A stretch of 64,000 nucleotides of DNA from Paraburkholderia sprentiae WSM5005 (lineage in GTDB: Bacteria; Pseudomonadota; Gammaproteobacteria; Burkholderiales; Burkholderiaceae), in NCBI RefSeq assembly GCF_001865575.2, contig NZ_CP017562.2:2046001-2110000 (forward strand). The letters are read 5' to 3'. Shown in pieces: positions 44,753 through 54,126 of the stretch. Position numbers and translations under genes: made by a program. The notes beneath the pieces were generated by a model that did not search any database, had not been told where the DNA came from, and saw only the letters and a program-made list of their open reading frames with translations. The stretch's first letter is position 1, and the number at the start of each line of letters is the position of its first letter.

Positions 44753-45918
44753 CGCTCTTCGGCCGGCAGCGACTGACTCGGCGCATACGGAAGAAACTGT
44801 TCGACGCAAGCGTACGGAAGCCGCGCGTCGACGAAGCCCATCAGCGCCTTCTTGAAGTTCTCCGACGAAAAGCGCTCGGCATTCTTGCGGCACACGCGTG
44901 CGTCGAATAATGCTGCGTTGCTCTCGAACCGGGTAACGGCTTCGAGCAAGGACGCACTGGTTTGCTCACCGAAGAAAACCCCGGTGGGCCGTTCTAGCGG
45001 CAATCCCACCACCGATTCAAGCGCGCCGCCGCGGCCGAAGGCGATCACCGGCGTGCCGCATGCCTGCGCTTCGACCACGGAAATGCCGAAATCTTCTTCC
45101 GCCGCGAACACGAATGCGCGCGCACGCCGCAAATGATCGACCAGCACGCCGGACGGCTGATGGCCGAGAATCTCGACGTTGTCGCCGGCCACCGATTTGA
45201 TCTTCTTCATCTCGGGACCGTCGCCGATCACGACCAGCTTGCGTTCAGGGGTTTGCGAGAAGGCCTGAACGATCAGATCGATGCGCTTATAAGGCACCAT
45301 GCGCGACGCCGTTACGTAGAAATCCTCTTTCTCCGTACCAATAGGCATATTCGCCAGATCGACCGGCGGATAGATCACGGTCGCTTCGCGCTGATAGGCT
45401 TTTCTTATGCGCCGCGCGATGAACTGAGAATTCGCGACGAGATGATCGACGCCGTTCGCGGAACGCGAATCCCAGCCTCGAATGTAATGAAGCAGCACGC
45501 GCGCCAAGGCCGAACGCAGACCTCTGTCGAGATGAGATTCGCGCAGGTACTGGTGTTGCAGATCCCATGCATAGCGGATCGGCGAATGGATGTAGCTGAT
45601 ATGCACCTGGTTCGGCCCGGTCAACACGCCTTTGGCGACCGCGTGCGAGCTCGAAATGACGAGATCGTAGCCAGACAGATCCACCTGCTCGATAGCGATC
45701 GGCATCAATGGAAGATAGGCGCGGTATCGTCTTCGCGCAAATGGCATCTTCTGGATGAACGACGTGTTGACGGACTTCCCTTTCACGCATTCGCGGTCTT
45801 CGAGAAAATCGACAATCGAAAAGACGTCCGCATCCGGGAAGCACTCGATGATGTTCTTCAATACTTTCTCGGCGCCGCCGGACACTACCAGCCAATCGTG
45901 AACAATAGCGACTTTCAC
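44728..45918 (-). CDS. Family 4 glycosyltransferase of the exopolysaccharide locus
   Basis: The 396-residue GT-B enzyme starts KVAIVHDWLVVSGGAEKVLKN, with the GG loop typical of GT4. The C-terminal donor site shows ASRMVPYKRIDLIV, VVIGDGPEMKKI and the E-x7-E motif region EEDFGISVVEAQACGTPVIA. Mannosyltransferases of this type use GDP-mannose, which manC supplies. The start is a GTG at 45918 with GAGGAGG five to six bases upstream; the longer frame extends back over that Shine-Dalgarno sequence. It is the last gene of the minus-strand Wzc-to-GT unit. Confidence 0.9.
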   Translation of the reverse strand: MKVAIVHDWLVVSGGAEKVLKNIIECFPDADVFSIVDFLEDRECVKGKSVNTSFIQKMPFARRRYRAYLPLMPIAIEQVDLSGYDLVISSSHAVAKGVLTGPNQVHISYIHSPIRYAWDLQHQYLRESHLDRGLRSALARVLLHYIRGWDSRSANGVDHLVANSQFIARRIRKAYQREATVIYPPVDLANMPIGTEKEDFYVTASRMVPYKRIDLIVQAFSQTPERKLVVIGDGPEMKKIKSVAGDNVEILGHQPSGVLVDHLRRARAFVFAAEEDFGISVVEAQACGTPVIAFGRGGALESVVGLPLERPTGVFFGEQTSASLLEAVTRFESNAALFDARVCRKNAERFSSENFKKALMGFVDARLPYACVEQFLPYAPSQSLPAEERHLADVTP

Positions 45919-45970
45919 TTCGACCTCCTCGTGACAAACCAACCAGACTCCCGCACACCCACGCGCTACT

Positions 45971-47287
45971 TCAGTCGTCCTTTGCGCCGCCCGCCTGCGT
46001 ACGAAACCCACACACTACCCGCACCCGCGCTAGTGCCTTCTCGGCGCCGGGCAGCAGGCTGATCAGTTCGAGGCGAATCAGGACGCTCAGCAGCGTCACC
46101 GACAGCGCCGCTTCGCCGATCACCCGAGCAGACGCCATGCCAGTCGCGCCGAAACGCGGCGCAAGCACCAGTGCCGACGCGAGATTGACGAGCGCCGCGG
46201 CGACCCCGGCAATCGCGAGCACCCGGTCTTTCCTGCGCGGCACGAATACATAGAACGCGACCAACTCATTGAAGGCGGCGAACGGGAACATCCAGGCAAA
46301 TACCTGCAACACGTGCACGCTCGGCTCGAACGCAGCGCCGAGAATCAGCGGCAACACGAAGGGCGAAAGCGTCAACGCGCCGCACAACACGAGTACGCCA
46401 TAGCCGATCAGCAGCATGGCGCCACGCCGCGTCGTGACATGCGCGCCTGCCTTGTCGCCCTGCGCGAGTTGCCGCGTTATCGTCGGAATAAAGACTTGCG
46501 CTGCGGGGGACATCAGGCCCAATCCGATCGTCGCGAAACGCTCCGCCGCGCCGAAATAGCCGACCTGCGCGGGAGTCGAAAACAAGGTCAGCAAATAGGT
46601 CGACGATGCCGTCAGCACGACCGAGCCGGACGAATAGCAGAACAGCATCGTCGAGTTGCGCACGAGCGGCACGACGCCGGAAAACCTGAGACGCGGCAAA
46701 CCGATTTGCCATGTCGCCAAACCATAAGAAACGATCGCCGACGCGATCGCCGCGATCAGCAAACTCGCCAGCACCCATACGGCGTCGTCCGGTCCTTTGA
46801 CGAGCGTCAGCACCAGCGCGAGACTCAGCGCGAAGCCGAACACTTCGATCATGATCGGCGTGCGAAAGTAATGCCGCCCCTGATAGAGCCAGCCGAGATT
46901 GAGTGCCTGCACGATGCCGAGCAAGGTCGCGAGCAGCCCGATCAGAGGCTGCTCCGACAATACCGGCGAGCTCCACGTCGCCACGATGCCGATGCCCGCG
47001 CCGATCACCGCGAGCACCAGGCGCGCGCTGACATGCAGCGAGTAAATCGCATTGGATTCCTGCGGCGTCTGCGCTTTCGCCACTTCGCGCATGCCGACGA
47101 AGGTGAAGCCGAAGCTGACGAGCATCCATATCACGTTCGACAGCGACATCGACGCGAGCACCCGGCCATACTCCGCCACACCCAGAACTCTTCCATAGAA
47201 CGGCACGACGATGAGAAGATACGCATACCTCACCAGGTAGCCGCCGTACATAAACGCGATTACATTTGCGCTCGCCCGTCTATCCAT
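45971..47287 (-). CDS. Polysaccharide repeat-unit flippase (Wzx, MOP family)
   Basis: The 438-residue protein has about 12-14 helices. The N-terminal VIAFMYGGYLVRYAYLLIVVPFYGRVLG is typical of Wzx/RfbX proteins, followed by FGFTFVGMREVAKAQ. It moves undecaprenyl-PP-linked repeat units across the inner membrane. AAGGAGG five to six bases before ATG 47287 is a near-perfect ribosome site. The neighbours are the GT2 gene upstream (16-bp gap) and the GT4 gene downstream (52-bp gap). Confidence 0.9.
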   Translation of the reverse strand: MDRRASANVIAFMYGGYLVRYAYLLIVVPFYGRVLGVAEYGRVLASMSLSNVIWMLVSFGFTFVGMREVAKAQTPQESNAIYSLHVSARLVLAVIGAGIGIVATWSSPVLSEQPLIGLLATLLGIVQALNLGWLYQGRHYFRTPIMIEVFGFALSLALVLTLVKGPDDAVWVLASLLIAAIASAIVSYGLATWQIGLPRLRFSGVVPLVRNSTMLFCYSSGSVVLTASSTYLLTLFSTPAQVGYFGAAERFATIGLGLMSPAAQVFIPTITRQLAQGDKAGAHVTTRRGAMLLIGYGVLVLCGALTLSPFVLPLILGAAFEPSVHVLQVFAWMFPFAAFNELVAFYVFVPRRKDRVLAIAGVAAALVNLASALVLAPRFGATGMASARVIGEAALSVTLLSVLIRLELISLLPGAEKALARVRVVCGFRTQAGGAKDD

Positions 47288-47303
47288 GCCGTCCTCCTTC
47301 GCC

Positions 47304-48314
47304 TCAGCGTCCGGCGACGCGACGACGCGCAAGCGGGTTCGCGATATAACGCACCGCGAAATCCGATAGCGGCGAGTAAGGCACGAGACATAGACTCGAC
47401 AGTGCGAGCGTGCCGAGCTTCTTCTTCAGGCTCCAGAATGGATTGGCGATGATCGTATGCAGATAGCCGCGCGAATTGCGCAGCATCCAGTGCCAGCGCG
47501 TGAATAGCGTGGCCCGATAAACGGAAGAGCAAAATGTCGCTTTCTCGTGCGAGAAGTCGAGAAACGTTGCCGGTAGTTCTATGTCGAGCCGGACTTTGGC
47601 AATATTGCGCAGGATGGCCCAGCGCATGTTGAACGCGCGCGGCGCTTTCGTCAGCTGTTCGGAGTTCGCGAACGACACGGTTTCACTGCCCGCGTTATGC
47701 ACCCGGTAGCCGCCCAGCGACTTCGACACGGTGGCGATTCGTCCCGCCAGCGCGACGCCATAGATTGCGTAAAAGTCGGCGCCATAGCGATTCACGCCCT
47801 CTTCGGGAACCGGAAAGATCTGCTTGAGCGCACTCACCCGGTAAGCGTTGCCAGACGCGGGCGGCGACGGATACAGCCAACCGCGGCGCAACAGCCTGCC
47901 GCAGTCGTGTGGCGGCTCGCTGTTCGGCACGTAGGCCCCCGTCAATGCGCCCTGGTTGTCCATCACATCGAGCCGGAATTGCACCTTGGCCCACTCGCCG
48001 CTGTCGAAAAAGCGCATGACCTCGGTGACCGCGGATGGGTACAGCACGTCGTCGGAATCGAGAAAGATCACGTATTCGGTGGTGAGCGATGCGATTGCAT
48101 GGTTGTAGGCGGACACCTGTCCGCCATTTTTCTTGCACAGCGACAGCACGCGATCGCCGTAGCTTCCGATGATTGCGCGCGAACCGTCGGTCGAGCCATC
48201 GTCCACGACCATGACCGTGGTCGCCGGATAATCCTGTGCGAGCGCCGAGTCGATCGCCGCGGCCAGATAGCGCTCGTAGTTGTAATTGCAAATCGCAATG
48301 GTGACTTGTTTCAT
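47304..48314 (-). CDS. Family 2 glycosyltransferase of the exopolysaccharide locus
   Basis: The 336-residue GT-A enzyme starts VTIAICNYNYERYLAAAID, with VVDDGSTDGSRAI and the metal-binding FLDSDDVLYPSAV. The C-terminal ~100 residues are more variable and basic, with hydrophobic patches that may touch the membrane. It would add one sugar of the repeat unit on the cytosolic side. It is tightly placed before the flippase (16 bp) and 69 bp after the glycosidase gene. Confidence 0.9.
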   Translation of the reverse strand: MKQVTIAICNYNYERYLAAAIDSALAQDYPATTVMVVDDGSTDGSRAIIGSYGDRVLSLCKKNGGQVSAYNHAIASLTTEYVIFLDSDDVLYPSAVTEVMRFFDSGEWAKVQFRLDVMDNQGALTGAYVPNSEPPHDCGRLLRRGWLYPSPPASGNAYRVSALKQIFPVPEEGVNRYGADFYAIYGVALAGRIATVSKSLGGYRVHNAGSETVSFANSEQLTKAPRAFNMRWAILRNIAKVRLDIELPATFLDFSHEKATFCSSVYRATLFTRWHWMLRNSRGYLHTIIANPFWSLKKKLGTLALSSLCLVPYSPLSDFAVRYIANPLARRRVAGR

Positions 48315-48383
48315 GATGTGTCAACGCTATCCGTCAGGTTCGCTCCGCCGGTTCCCGGCGGCCGTCAAGCTCGCGAAATATCG

Positions 48384-49853
48384 CTACGCCACTGTCTGCG
48401 TCGCGCGACGCACCACGAGGTAAGCCAGATGTTTGGGCGGGTTATTACCCGCCCCGTTCACCTGGTCGGGCACCTTGAATCGCACGTTCATCAAAGCGTT
48501 GTCCCAACTCAATGCAACATTGCCCGATGCGCTCGCCTCGCCGCTCAGCGCATCGATGAAATCGGCCTGTACCGGGCGCGCGCGCAGCGCCTGCAACCCG
48601 CCGATGGAAATGCTCTGCCAGCCCGCGCTGCTGCTCACTTGAATCACGAGGTCCTTGCCGGAAAGCAAGGCGTTCGCAGCAACACCCGGACCGCATTGCA
48701 GCGGCTTCGAAAAACTCGCCAGAGGCCCACCCGCGGTTTGATGCAACACGATCAAGCTTCGACCCGAAACGTTGTAGGTTCGTTCAGGTGGACCGGGATG
48801 CGTGAGACGAAACGGTTCATAACCGTCCCAGTGATAGATCATCGACAGGTACTTGTCCGGATCGTCCCAATTCCTGCCGAGCGCCCACACCGCGAAGTCG
48901 AAGAAATAACGCGGCAAGTAATGCGGGTCTTTCATGTACTCGTTGCCGATCTCCGTTTGCCAGATGCCGCGCGCGGGACCGTTCTTCACGTACTGCTGAT
49001 ACAGCGATTCCATATCGGCGACCGGCAAATAATGCGTGTCGATGTAGTCGACCCAATCGAGCATGCGCTCTTTCAGTACCGGGCTGCGGTATTCGAGCCA
49101 GCGGTGGAAGTTATCGAGGCCGCCCTGGTCCGGCCAGCCGCCATAGACCACATACGCGCGATAACTGCGAATGATGCGTGCCGCCGGAATATGAATGCGC
49201 TCGACGTAATCCTGCATCGCGCGCTCATACGGTTTCGAGCGCTTTTCGTCTTTGCTGAATTCCGGACCGTGCCAGAACACCGACTGCGGCAAGCCGCCGG
49301 ACAATTTGCCGGCGGCCTCGTTCCAGATCTGGAAATAGCGCAGGTTATAAGGGGGCGCCGAATACTTGCGCACTACCGCGTCGACATACCGCTTCCACGC
49401 GTCCACGTCGCGCGGTGCCGAATTGCTGTCGCCCGGCACACTTGCATTCCATCTCGGCGTGAAGCCGAGCATCAGCAGCGAACCGATTCCATTGCGCTCA
49501 TTTCGTAACAACGCCGACGGCAGATCGCTATCGAACGCCGAGCTGGTTTTGTCGATGCGCATCGGCATGCCCGGCCCATCACGTTGACCAGGGCCGACCG
49601 TGTCGCGCCCCCAGCTGATGCCCATCGCTCGCCACATCTCGATGTCGGCGGCCGATCCGGCCCAGCCGTTGGTGCCGATCAGATCGGTCATCATGCGAGC
49701 GCGCGCCTTGGCGGGCGCCGCGTCGGGCATCAATGCGAGAGCGGGCCTGATAGTCGATAACGGCGCGGCCGCACCCGCCGCCAACGCGGCGAGCGTGTGC
49801 AATGCGCGTCTTCTACCGGGACGAGTCTTCGCGCGATCCATGTTGGTGGCCAC
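48384..49853 (-). CDS. Exported clan-A glycoside hydrolase in the exopolysaccharide locus (PslG/GH39-like)
   Basis: The protein has 489 residues from the GTG at 49853; ATG 49841 is an alternative start, four codons shorter. A twin-Arg-like signal (GRRRALHTLAALAAGAAAP) precedes a (beta/alpha)8 catalytic domain. The likely acid/base Glu lies in YFQIWNEAAG and the nucleophile Glu in WQTEIGNEY. A C-terminal beta domain follows (from about residue 370). Arrangement and motifs recall PslG, the glycosidase in the Pseudomonas Psl locus that trims or releases polysaccharide. It sits between two glycosyltransferases, 6 bp from the next gene, so it is part of the biosynthetic unit. The family assignment is tentative. 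Confidence 0.75.
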   Translation of the reverse strand: MATNMDRAKTRPGRRRALHTLAALAAGAAAPLSTIRPALALMPDAAPAKARARMMTDLIGTNGWAGSAADIEMWRAMGISWGRDTVGPGQRDGPGMPMRIDKTSSAFDSDLPSALLRNERNGIGSLLMLGFTPRWNASVPGDSNSAPRDVDAWKRYVDAVVRKYSAPPYNLRYFQIWNEAAGKLSGGLPQSVFWHGPEFSKDEKRSKPYERAMQDYVERIHIPAARIIRSYRAYVVYGGWPDQGGLDNFHRWLEYRSPVLKERMLDWVDYIDTHYLPVADMESLYQQYVKNGPARGIWQTEIGNEYMKDPHYLPRYFFDFAVWALGRNWDDPDKYLSMIYHWDGYEPFRLTHPGPPERTYNVSGRSLIVLHQTAGGPLASFSKPLQCGPGVAANALLSGKDLVIQVSSSAGWQSISIGGLQALRARPVQADFIDALSGEASASGNVALSWDNALMNVRFKVPDQVNGAGNNPPKHLAYLVVRRATQTVA

Positions 49854-49859
49854 CCGTCG

Positions 49860-50975
49860 CTAGCTCGCCGACGCGCGCGGCGTCAGTTCGGCCAGCCGCT
49901 CGCCGGTCTTGACATCGAGGATTTCGAGCACCTTTTGCGCCGCGCGCTCCCAGCGAAACTCCCGCGCATGTCGCAGCCCTGCGCTACGGTAACGTTGGCG
50001 AAGATCGGCGTCGGTCATCATCTGCGCGATCTTTGCGGCGATGTCGTCGGCGGACGTCGCGTCGCAGTACATCGCGGCGTCCCCGCACGCTTCCGGTATC
50101 GACGTGCGCGCGGACGCGATGACCGGACAGCCGCAATACATCGCTTCCAGCGGCGGCAGCCCGAACCCTTCATACAGCGACGGAAACACGAGGCACCCAG
50201 CGCTCTCGTACAGTGCCTTCAGCTGCGCATCCGACACGAAACCGGCCCACACGACCTGGCGCGAATGAACAGGGTGCTCCACGCCAGCGCTGCTGAAGAT
50301 GCGCGGATTCTTGTTTCCCACAATGACGAATTTGACGTCGCTCAGATGCCCCAGGCGCGCGATCGCCTCGAGCACGCCGCGCAGATTCTTGCGCGGGTCG
50401 AGACTGCCGACGATCACGCAATAAGCGTCCTTGTTCAATTCGAGCCGTTGCAGCACCGAGGGGTCGGCGACGATCCGATCAAGATGATCCGCGCCGGGCG
50501 CCACCACTTTCACACGCGATTCGTCGATCTTCAGGTGATGGCAGATACGCATTTTCGAAAACGTCGACACCGTCAGAACGATGGGATGCGTGCGCGGCAA
50601 TAGCGCGAAACAGATGCGATACCAGAGCCGGAATTTCCTCGAGAAGCCTTGCGGTACGTCATAGACGGCCATGTCGTGAACCATCACGATCTGACCGTGC
50701 TTGAATAGTGGATTCGTATTGCACAGACTCAGCAGCGTGAGCCCGCGTGCGGCGATGGGCAGCGTGATCTGCTCCCACAACGTACCGCGCAGCCACGGAA
50801 AGCGCCGTTGCGGTTTGAGCAGCGCCCCCGGCTCGACCGCGTTTTGCGGCACGAACACCTCGGGTTCGTCACCGGGCGCGGCGCGCATCTGCATGGCCCT
50901 CGTCAGCTCATACGCAACGCGTTGAACCCCCGTGACGGGCTGCGAAGTAAACTTGCCGTTGATTGCAAAGGCCAT
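49860..50975 (-). CDS. Family 4 glycosyltransferase (mannosyltransferase-like)
   Basis: The 371-residue GT-B protein has an N-terminal [16 protein letters not shown], found in GT4 enzymes acting on exopolysaccharides, and [13 protein letters not shown]. The donor-site run is [23 protein letters not shown], followed by [23 protein letters not shown]. The latter is the E-x7-E motif. It follows the Wzc gene by 59 bp and precedes the glycosidase gene by 6 bp. GDP-mannose is a reasonable donor given manC nearby. Confidence 0.9.
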   Translation of the reverse strand: MAFAINGKFTSQPVTGVQRVAYELTRAMQMRAAPGDEPEVFVPQNAVEPGALLKPQRRFPWLRGTLWEQITLPIAARGLTLLSLCNTNPLFKHGQIVMVHDMAVYDVPQGFSRKFRLWYRICFALLPRTHPIVLTVSTFSKMRICHHLKIDESRVKVVAPGADHLDRIVADPSVLQRLELNKDAYCVIVGSLDPRKNLRGVLEAIARLGHLSDVKFVIVGNKNPRIFSSAGVEHPVHSRQVVWAGFVSDAQLKALYESAGCLVFPSLYEGFGLPPLEAMYCGCPVIASARTSIPEACGDAAMYCDATSADDIAAKIAQMMTDADLRQRYRSAGLRHAREFRWERAAQKVLEILDVKTGERLAELTPRASAS

Positions 50976-51034
50976 CTGGTTCTCCGTTTTACGCCATCGC
51001 GAATGCCCTTTACCGCGTTGAAGTTTTCACAAGC

Positions 51035-53356
51035 TCAAGCGCCGCGCGGCGCTGGCGGCGCGACGTCGTTTTCGCCGAAATCGCTGGCATAGTTGGTTTC
51101 ATAGCCGTAATTCTTGGTGCTTCGACGCAGCGGAATGCCGTTGAACACCGCGCCCGCGATGCGCCCTTCGGCGCGCTCCACCTTTCTGATCGTGTCGGCG
51201 ATCTCTTCCTCGCTTTGCATGCCCGAGCGCAACACGAGCAGCGACGCACCCGCCTCGTTCGCGACGATCGATGCGTCGGTGACCGCCAGGAAAGGCGGCG
51301 TATCGATGATCACCAGATCGAACTGGCTCGACAGCCGCTCGAGCACGTCCTTCAGGCGCGGCTTCATCAACAGCGCGGCGGGGTTCTCCGGGCGCACGCC
51401 GCACGACAGGAACGTCAGTCCGTCGATCGGCGTCGCGCGCAACGCATTGCGCAGCGGCAAGCGTTCCGACAGCACTTCCGAAAGACCGCCACGATTGCTC
51501 TCGTTGAATAGCGAGGCGAGATGACCGCGCCGCATATCGGCATCGATCAGTACCACGCGCGAGCCGATTTCCGCGTGCAGGATCGCCAGGTTCGCGGCGA
51601 CGAAGCTCTTGCCGGCGGACGGCGTGGGTCCGATGATCATCACGATGTTGTTGCGCGCATGCGCGAGATCGCGCGCGACGGCGGTCCGTACGCTGCGCAG
51701 CGCTTCGACCGACGTGTCGTGCGGAAAGCGCGCGGCGAGAATCCTGCTCTGCCCGCCGGCATCGAGCAGAATCTCGTGCGCGCCCCTTGGCGCCGGCGGA
51801 TGCGCGCGCCCGGCCATCGCCGGCAGCGATTTGCGTCCCGCCGTCGCATCGCGATCGAGCAGAAGTTGCTGATGGCTGAATAGAATTTCGCCAAACATCG
51901 GCACGCTCATCTGACGCTCGACGTAGCGCGGATCCGTCACGCCGATCATCACGTGGCGGCGCATGAAGACCAGCACGACGCCGGACACGATACCGAGTAC
52001 CAAGCCACCGCCGAGCACGAGAATCGGCTGCGGCATGACCGGCATATGCGGTCTGATCGCCTGGTCGAGAATATGCGCGCCCCCGGTCGTGCTGGCGCGG
52101 CGCACCTGCAGTTGCTCGGCCTTCTGCACCATGCCGAGGTAAACCGTCTCCGCGACCTTCTGCGCGCGGATCAGATCGACGCTCGCGCGCTCCGACGCCG
52201 GCATGCCGTTGAAATGATCCGAGAATTTCGCTTTCGCTTCTTTCAGTTGCGTCAGTTGCTCGTCGACGTTCTGTACCCATCGGCTCTGCGCCGTATAGCG
52301 CTCCAGCAGTTGCGTGCGCTGCAATTGCAGCGCCGCGATCTGCTTGTCGAGATCGAGACCGCCCTGCAAATAGGCTTGCGCCTCGTTGGTCGGCTGCATC
52401 GATTGCGAGCGAGAGCGGTAGTTCTTCAGCGCTTCCTCGGCTTTTCGCAGATCACCGAGTAGGCGCGGAAGTTCGCCGTTAATAAACGCGAGCGTCTGCG
52501 TGTCGTTCGCTTGCCGGCTCGCCACTGCCGATGCGAGGTATTGCTGTCCCAATGCATTGGCGACGGCCGCGGCCTTGTCCGGACTCTTGTCGCGGTACTG
52601 TATTTGCATCAGCCCGGAATCCTTCACCTTGTCGCCGATCTTGATCAGACCTGAAAAGCGCTTGATGGCGTCCAGCTCGTTCCAGCGGATCACTTCGAAT
52701 TTCGTGCCCGGCCGCGCGTCGAGTTCCTTTACGAGCATCGACACGCCGTTCTGTTTGAGCGGTACGCCGACCGTGCCGGTCGCCAGCAACTCGCCGGACG
52801 GGCCGTGCAGTTCGTAAGCGCCGTTCTCGAGCGCGGTCAAGGTCAGCTTCTCTTCCTCCAGTTCGCGCGGTACGTCCAGCGCGGCGATCTGCAGGCGCTC
52901 GCCGCCCCAGGCAAACGATTTCAGCCCCAGCCACGGGGCGGCAGGCTGCCCCGGCGTAGCGAATTTTTCGGCAATGTCGCCCAGCACCGGAAACTTGTGC
53001 GGCTTCACCGAAATGTCGAAACGGAACTGGTCGATGACCGGCTGCAAGACCGACCGGCTTTCCATCACCGCCATTTCAGTGACCGACGACGGCGTCGGCG
53101 GCGGCAATAGTTCCTGGTTCTGCAACGCGAGGCCGAGCGCGTTCGGTTCAGGCGGGTCCACGCGAACGATTACGTCGGCGGAATAGATAGGCGTGGCAAT
53201 CAGTAGATACGCGACAGCGAGCGTGAGGACGACGACCGTCGTCACCACGATCTCCCAGACGTGGTCGCGCATTAGCGTGAGCATTCCGCTGACACTGAGT
53301 TGTCTGCGCTCGGTATCAACAGCGGGATAGAGCGAGTTTTGCGGATAGTAATCCAC
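51035..53356 (-). CDS. Polysaccharide copolymerase/tyrosine autokinase (Wzc/BceF-like)
   Basis: The 773-residue inner-membrane protein has Wzz-type helices near residues 35-55 (WEIVVTTVVVLTLAVAYLL) and ~455-475, with a long periplasmic coiled-coil and GNVR region between. A C-terminal BY-kinase domain follows, with Walker A GPTPSAGKSFVAANLA, A' VVLIDADMRRG and Walker B LVIIDTPPFLAVTDA. The tail has a short Tyr cluster (NYGYETNYASDFG) for autophosphorylation. It controls chain length and export together with an outer-membrane Wza, not seen here. The start is GTG 53356, with AAGGA eight bases upstream. It leads the minus-strand gene unit. Confidence 0.92.
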   Translation of the reverse strand: MDYYPQNSLYPAVDTERRQLSVSGMLTLMRDHVWEIVVTTVVVLTLAVAYLLIATPIYSADVIVRVDPPEPNALGLALQNQELLPPPTPSSVTEMAVMESRSVLQPVIDQFRFDISVKPHKFPVLGDIAEKFATPGQPAAPWLGLKSFAWGGERLQIAALDVPRELEEEKLTLTALENGAYELHGPSGELLATGTVGVPLKQNGVSMLVKELDARPGTKFEVIRWNELDAIKRFSGLIKIGDKVKDSGLMQIQYRDKSPDKAAAVANALGQQYLASAVASRQANDTQTLAFINGELPRLLGDLRKAEEALKNYRSRSQSMQPTNEAQAYLQGGLDLDKQIAALQLQRTQLLERYTAQSRWVQNVDEQLTQLKEAKAKFSDHFNGMPASERASVDLIRAQKVAETVYLGMVQKAEQLQVRRASTTGGAHILDQAIRPHMPVMPQPILVLGGGLVLGIVSGVVLVFMRRHVMIGVTDPRYVERQMSVPMFGEILFSHQQLLLDRDATAGRKSLPAMAGRAHPPAPRGAHEILLDAGGQSRILAARFPHDTSVEALRSVRTAVARDLAHARNNIVMIIGPTPSAGKSFVAANLAILHAEIGSRVVLIDADMRRGHLASLFNESNRGGLSEVLSERLPLRNALRATPIDGLTFLSCGVRPENPAALLMKPRLKDVLERLSSQFDLVIIDTPPFLAVTDASIVANEAGASLLVLRSGMQSEEEIADTIRKVERAEGRIAGAVFNGIPLRRSTKNYGYETNYASDFGENDVAPPAPRGA

Positions 53357-54126
53357 CGGTCTGATCCTTGCAGGTTGATGAAACAAAACGATCGGCAATC
53401 GCTTTGCGTCGCCACGTCGCCATTTATGCCGCCGGGCGGATTGGCCCTCGATTGGCTGGCAGCACGGCGAGGCGACGTGCTGTGTCGGGTTAGGTCGGGG
53501 AGCCGCGTTCGGGACCTCTCGAAGCACGGAAAGCTATACACCTATTGCTTATCCACCGTGGCATTGCCGATTGTTCTTCTCACGAATCAGGGAACGCGAA
53601 GCCCGCCATTCACGTAATCCGCGATTGACAATTTCTCTCTCGATGTTGCGGTGAAGCATAGTCCGCAAAGGATCGACGCATTCGCCGGCGGCCCAAAGTA
53701 GGGTGCTATTGGCCGATAACGTTGAGCCTTTTACAAATGAAACAGAAGCCAGAAAGGCTTGTTGCGATCTGCAATTGCTGTAACAGAGTTATACGGCAGC
53801 CGCCGTTCATCGCGACAGAACGCGAATTGCACGGTCGACGTGCAAGGAATGGCGCTATTAACCCGCTAATTGCGCCGAATCCATGCCACTCGGCGCATTC
53901 CGCTGATCCCGGTGCTTTTCGCTTGCAAGAATCGGGCTAATAGATCGAGAAAAAAATGCCGCGCAACGTTAATTGGTAGCACGCATTCGAGCGAATAGCG
54001 AGGTAAGAATTTCTGCGATCCTGACGATTACGCCAAAACACCCGCGCCTGCCGGCCAAGCTCGTCTCGCCCAATTCATTGCGCTAATCTCAATGCGTAGA
54101 TTTTCCTGACTGGAGAAGCTCGCGTG
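53357..54126. promoter_or_regulatory. Large promoter region between wzc and the GlxA/AraC regulator gene
   Basis: This 770-bp divergent region is less GC-rich than the flanking genes and has no credible gene. Its clearest structure is the perfect inverted repeat TTGCACG-GTCGA-CGTGCAA at 53827-53845. The TTGCAC/GTGCA half-sites recur in the inverted repeat ahead of the polymerase gene. Its size and position suggest complex control of the exopolysaccharide unit. No confident -35/-10 pair was found by eye. Confidence 0.5.

Noticed and set aside
53722..53940. A 72-codon plus-strand frame in the wzc/glxA promoter region
   Set aside because: Composition is not protein-like, there is no ribosome site, and it spans the inverted repeat at 53827. 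More likely regulatory DNA.
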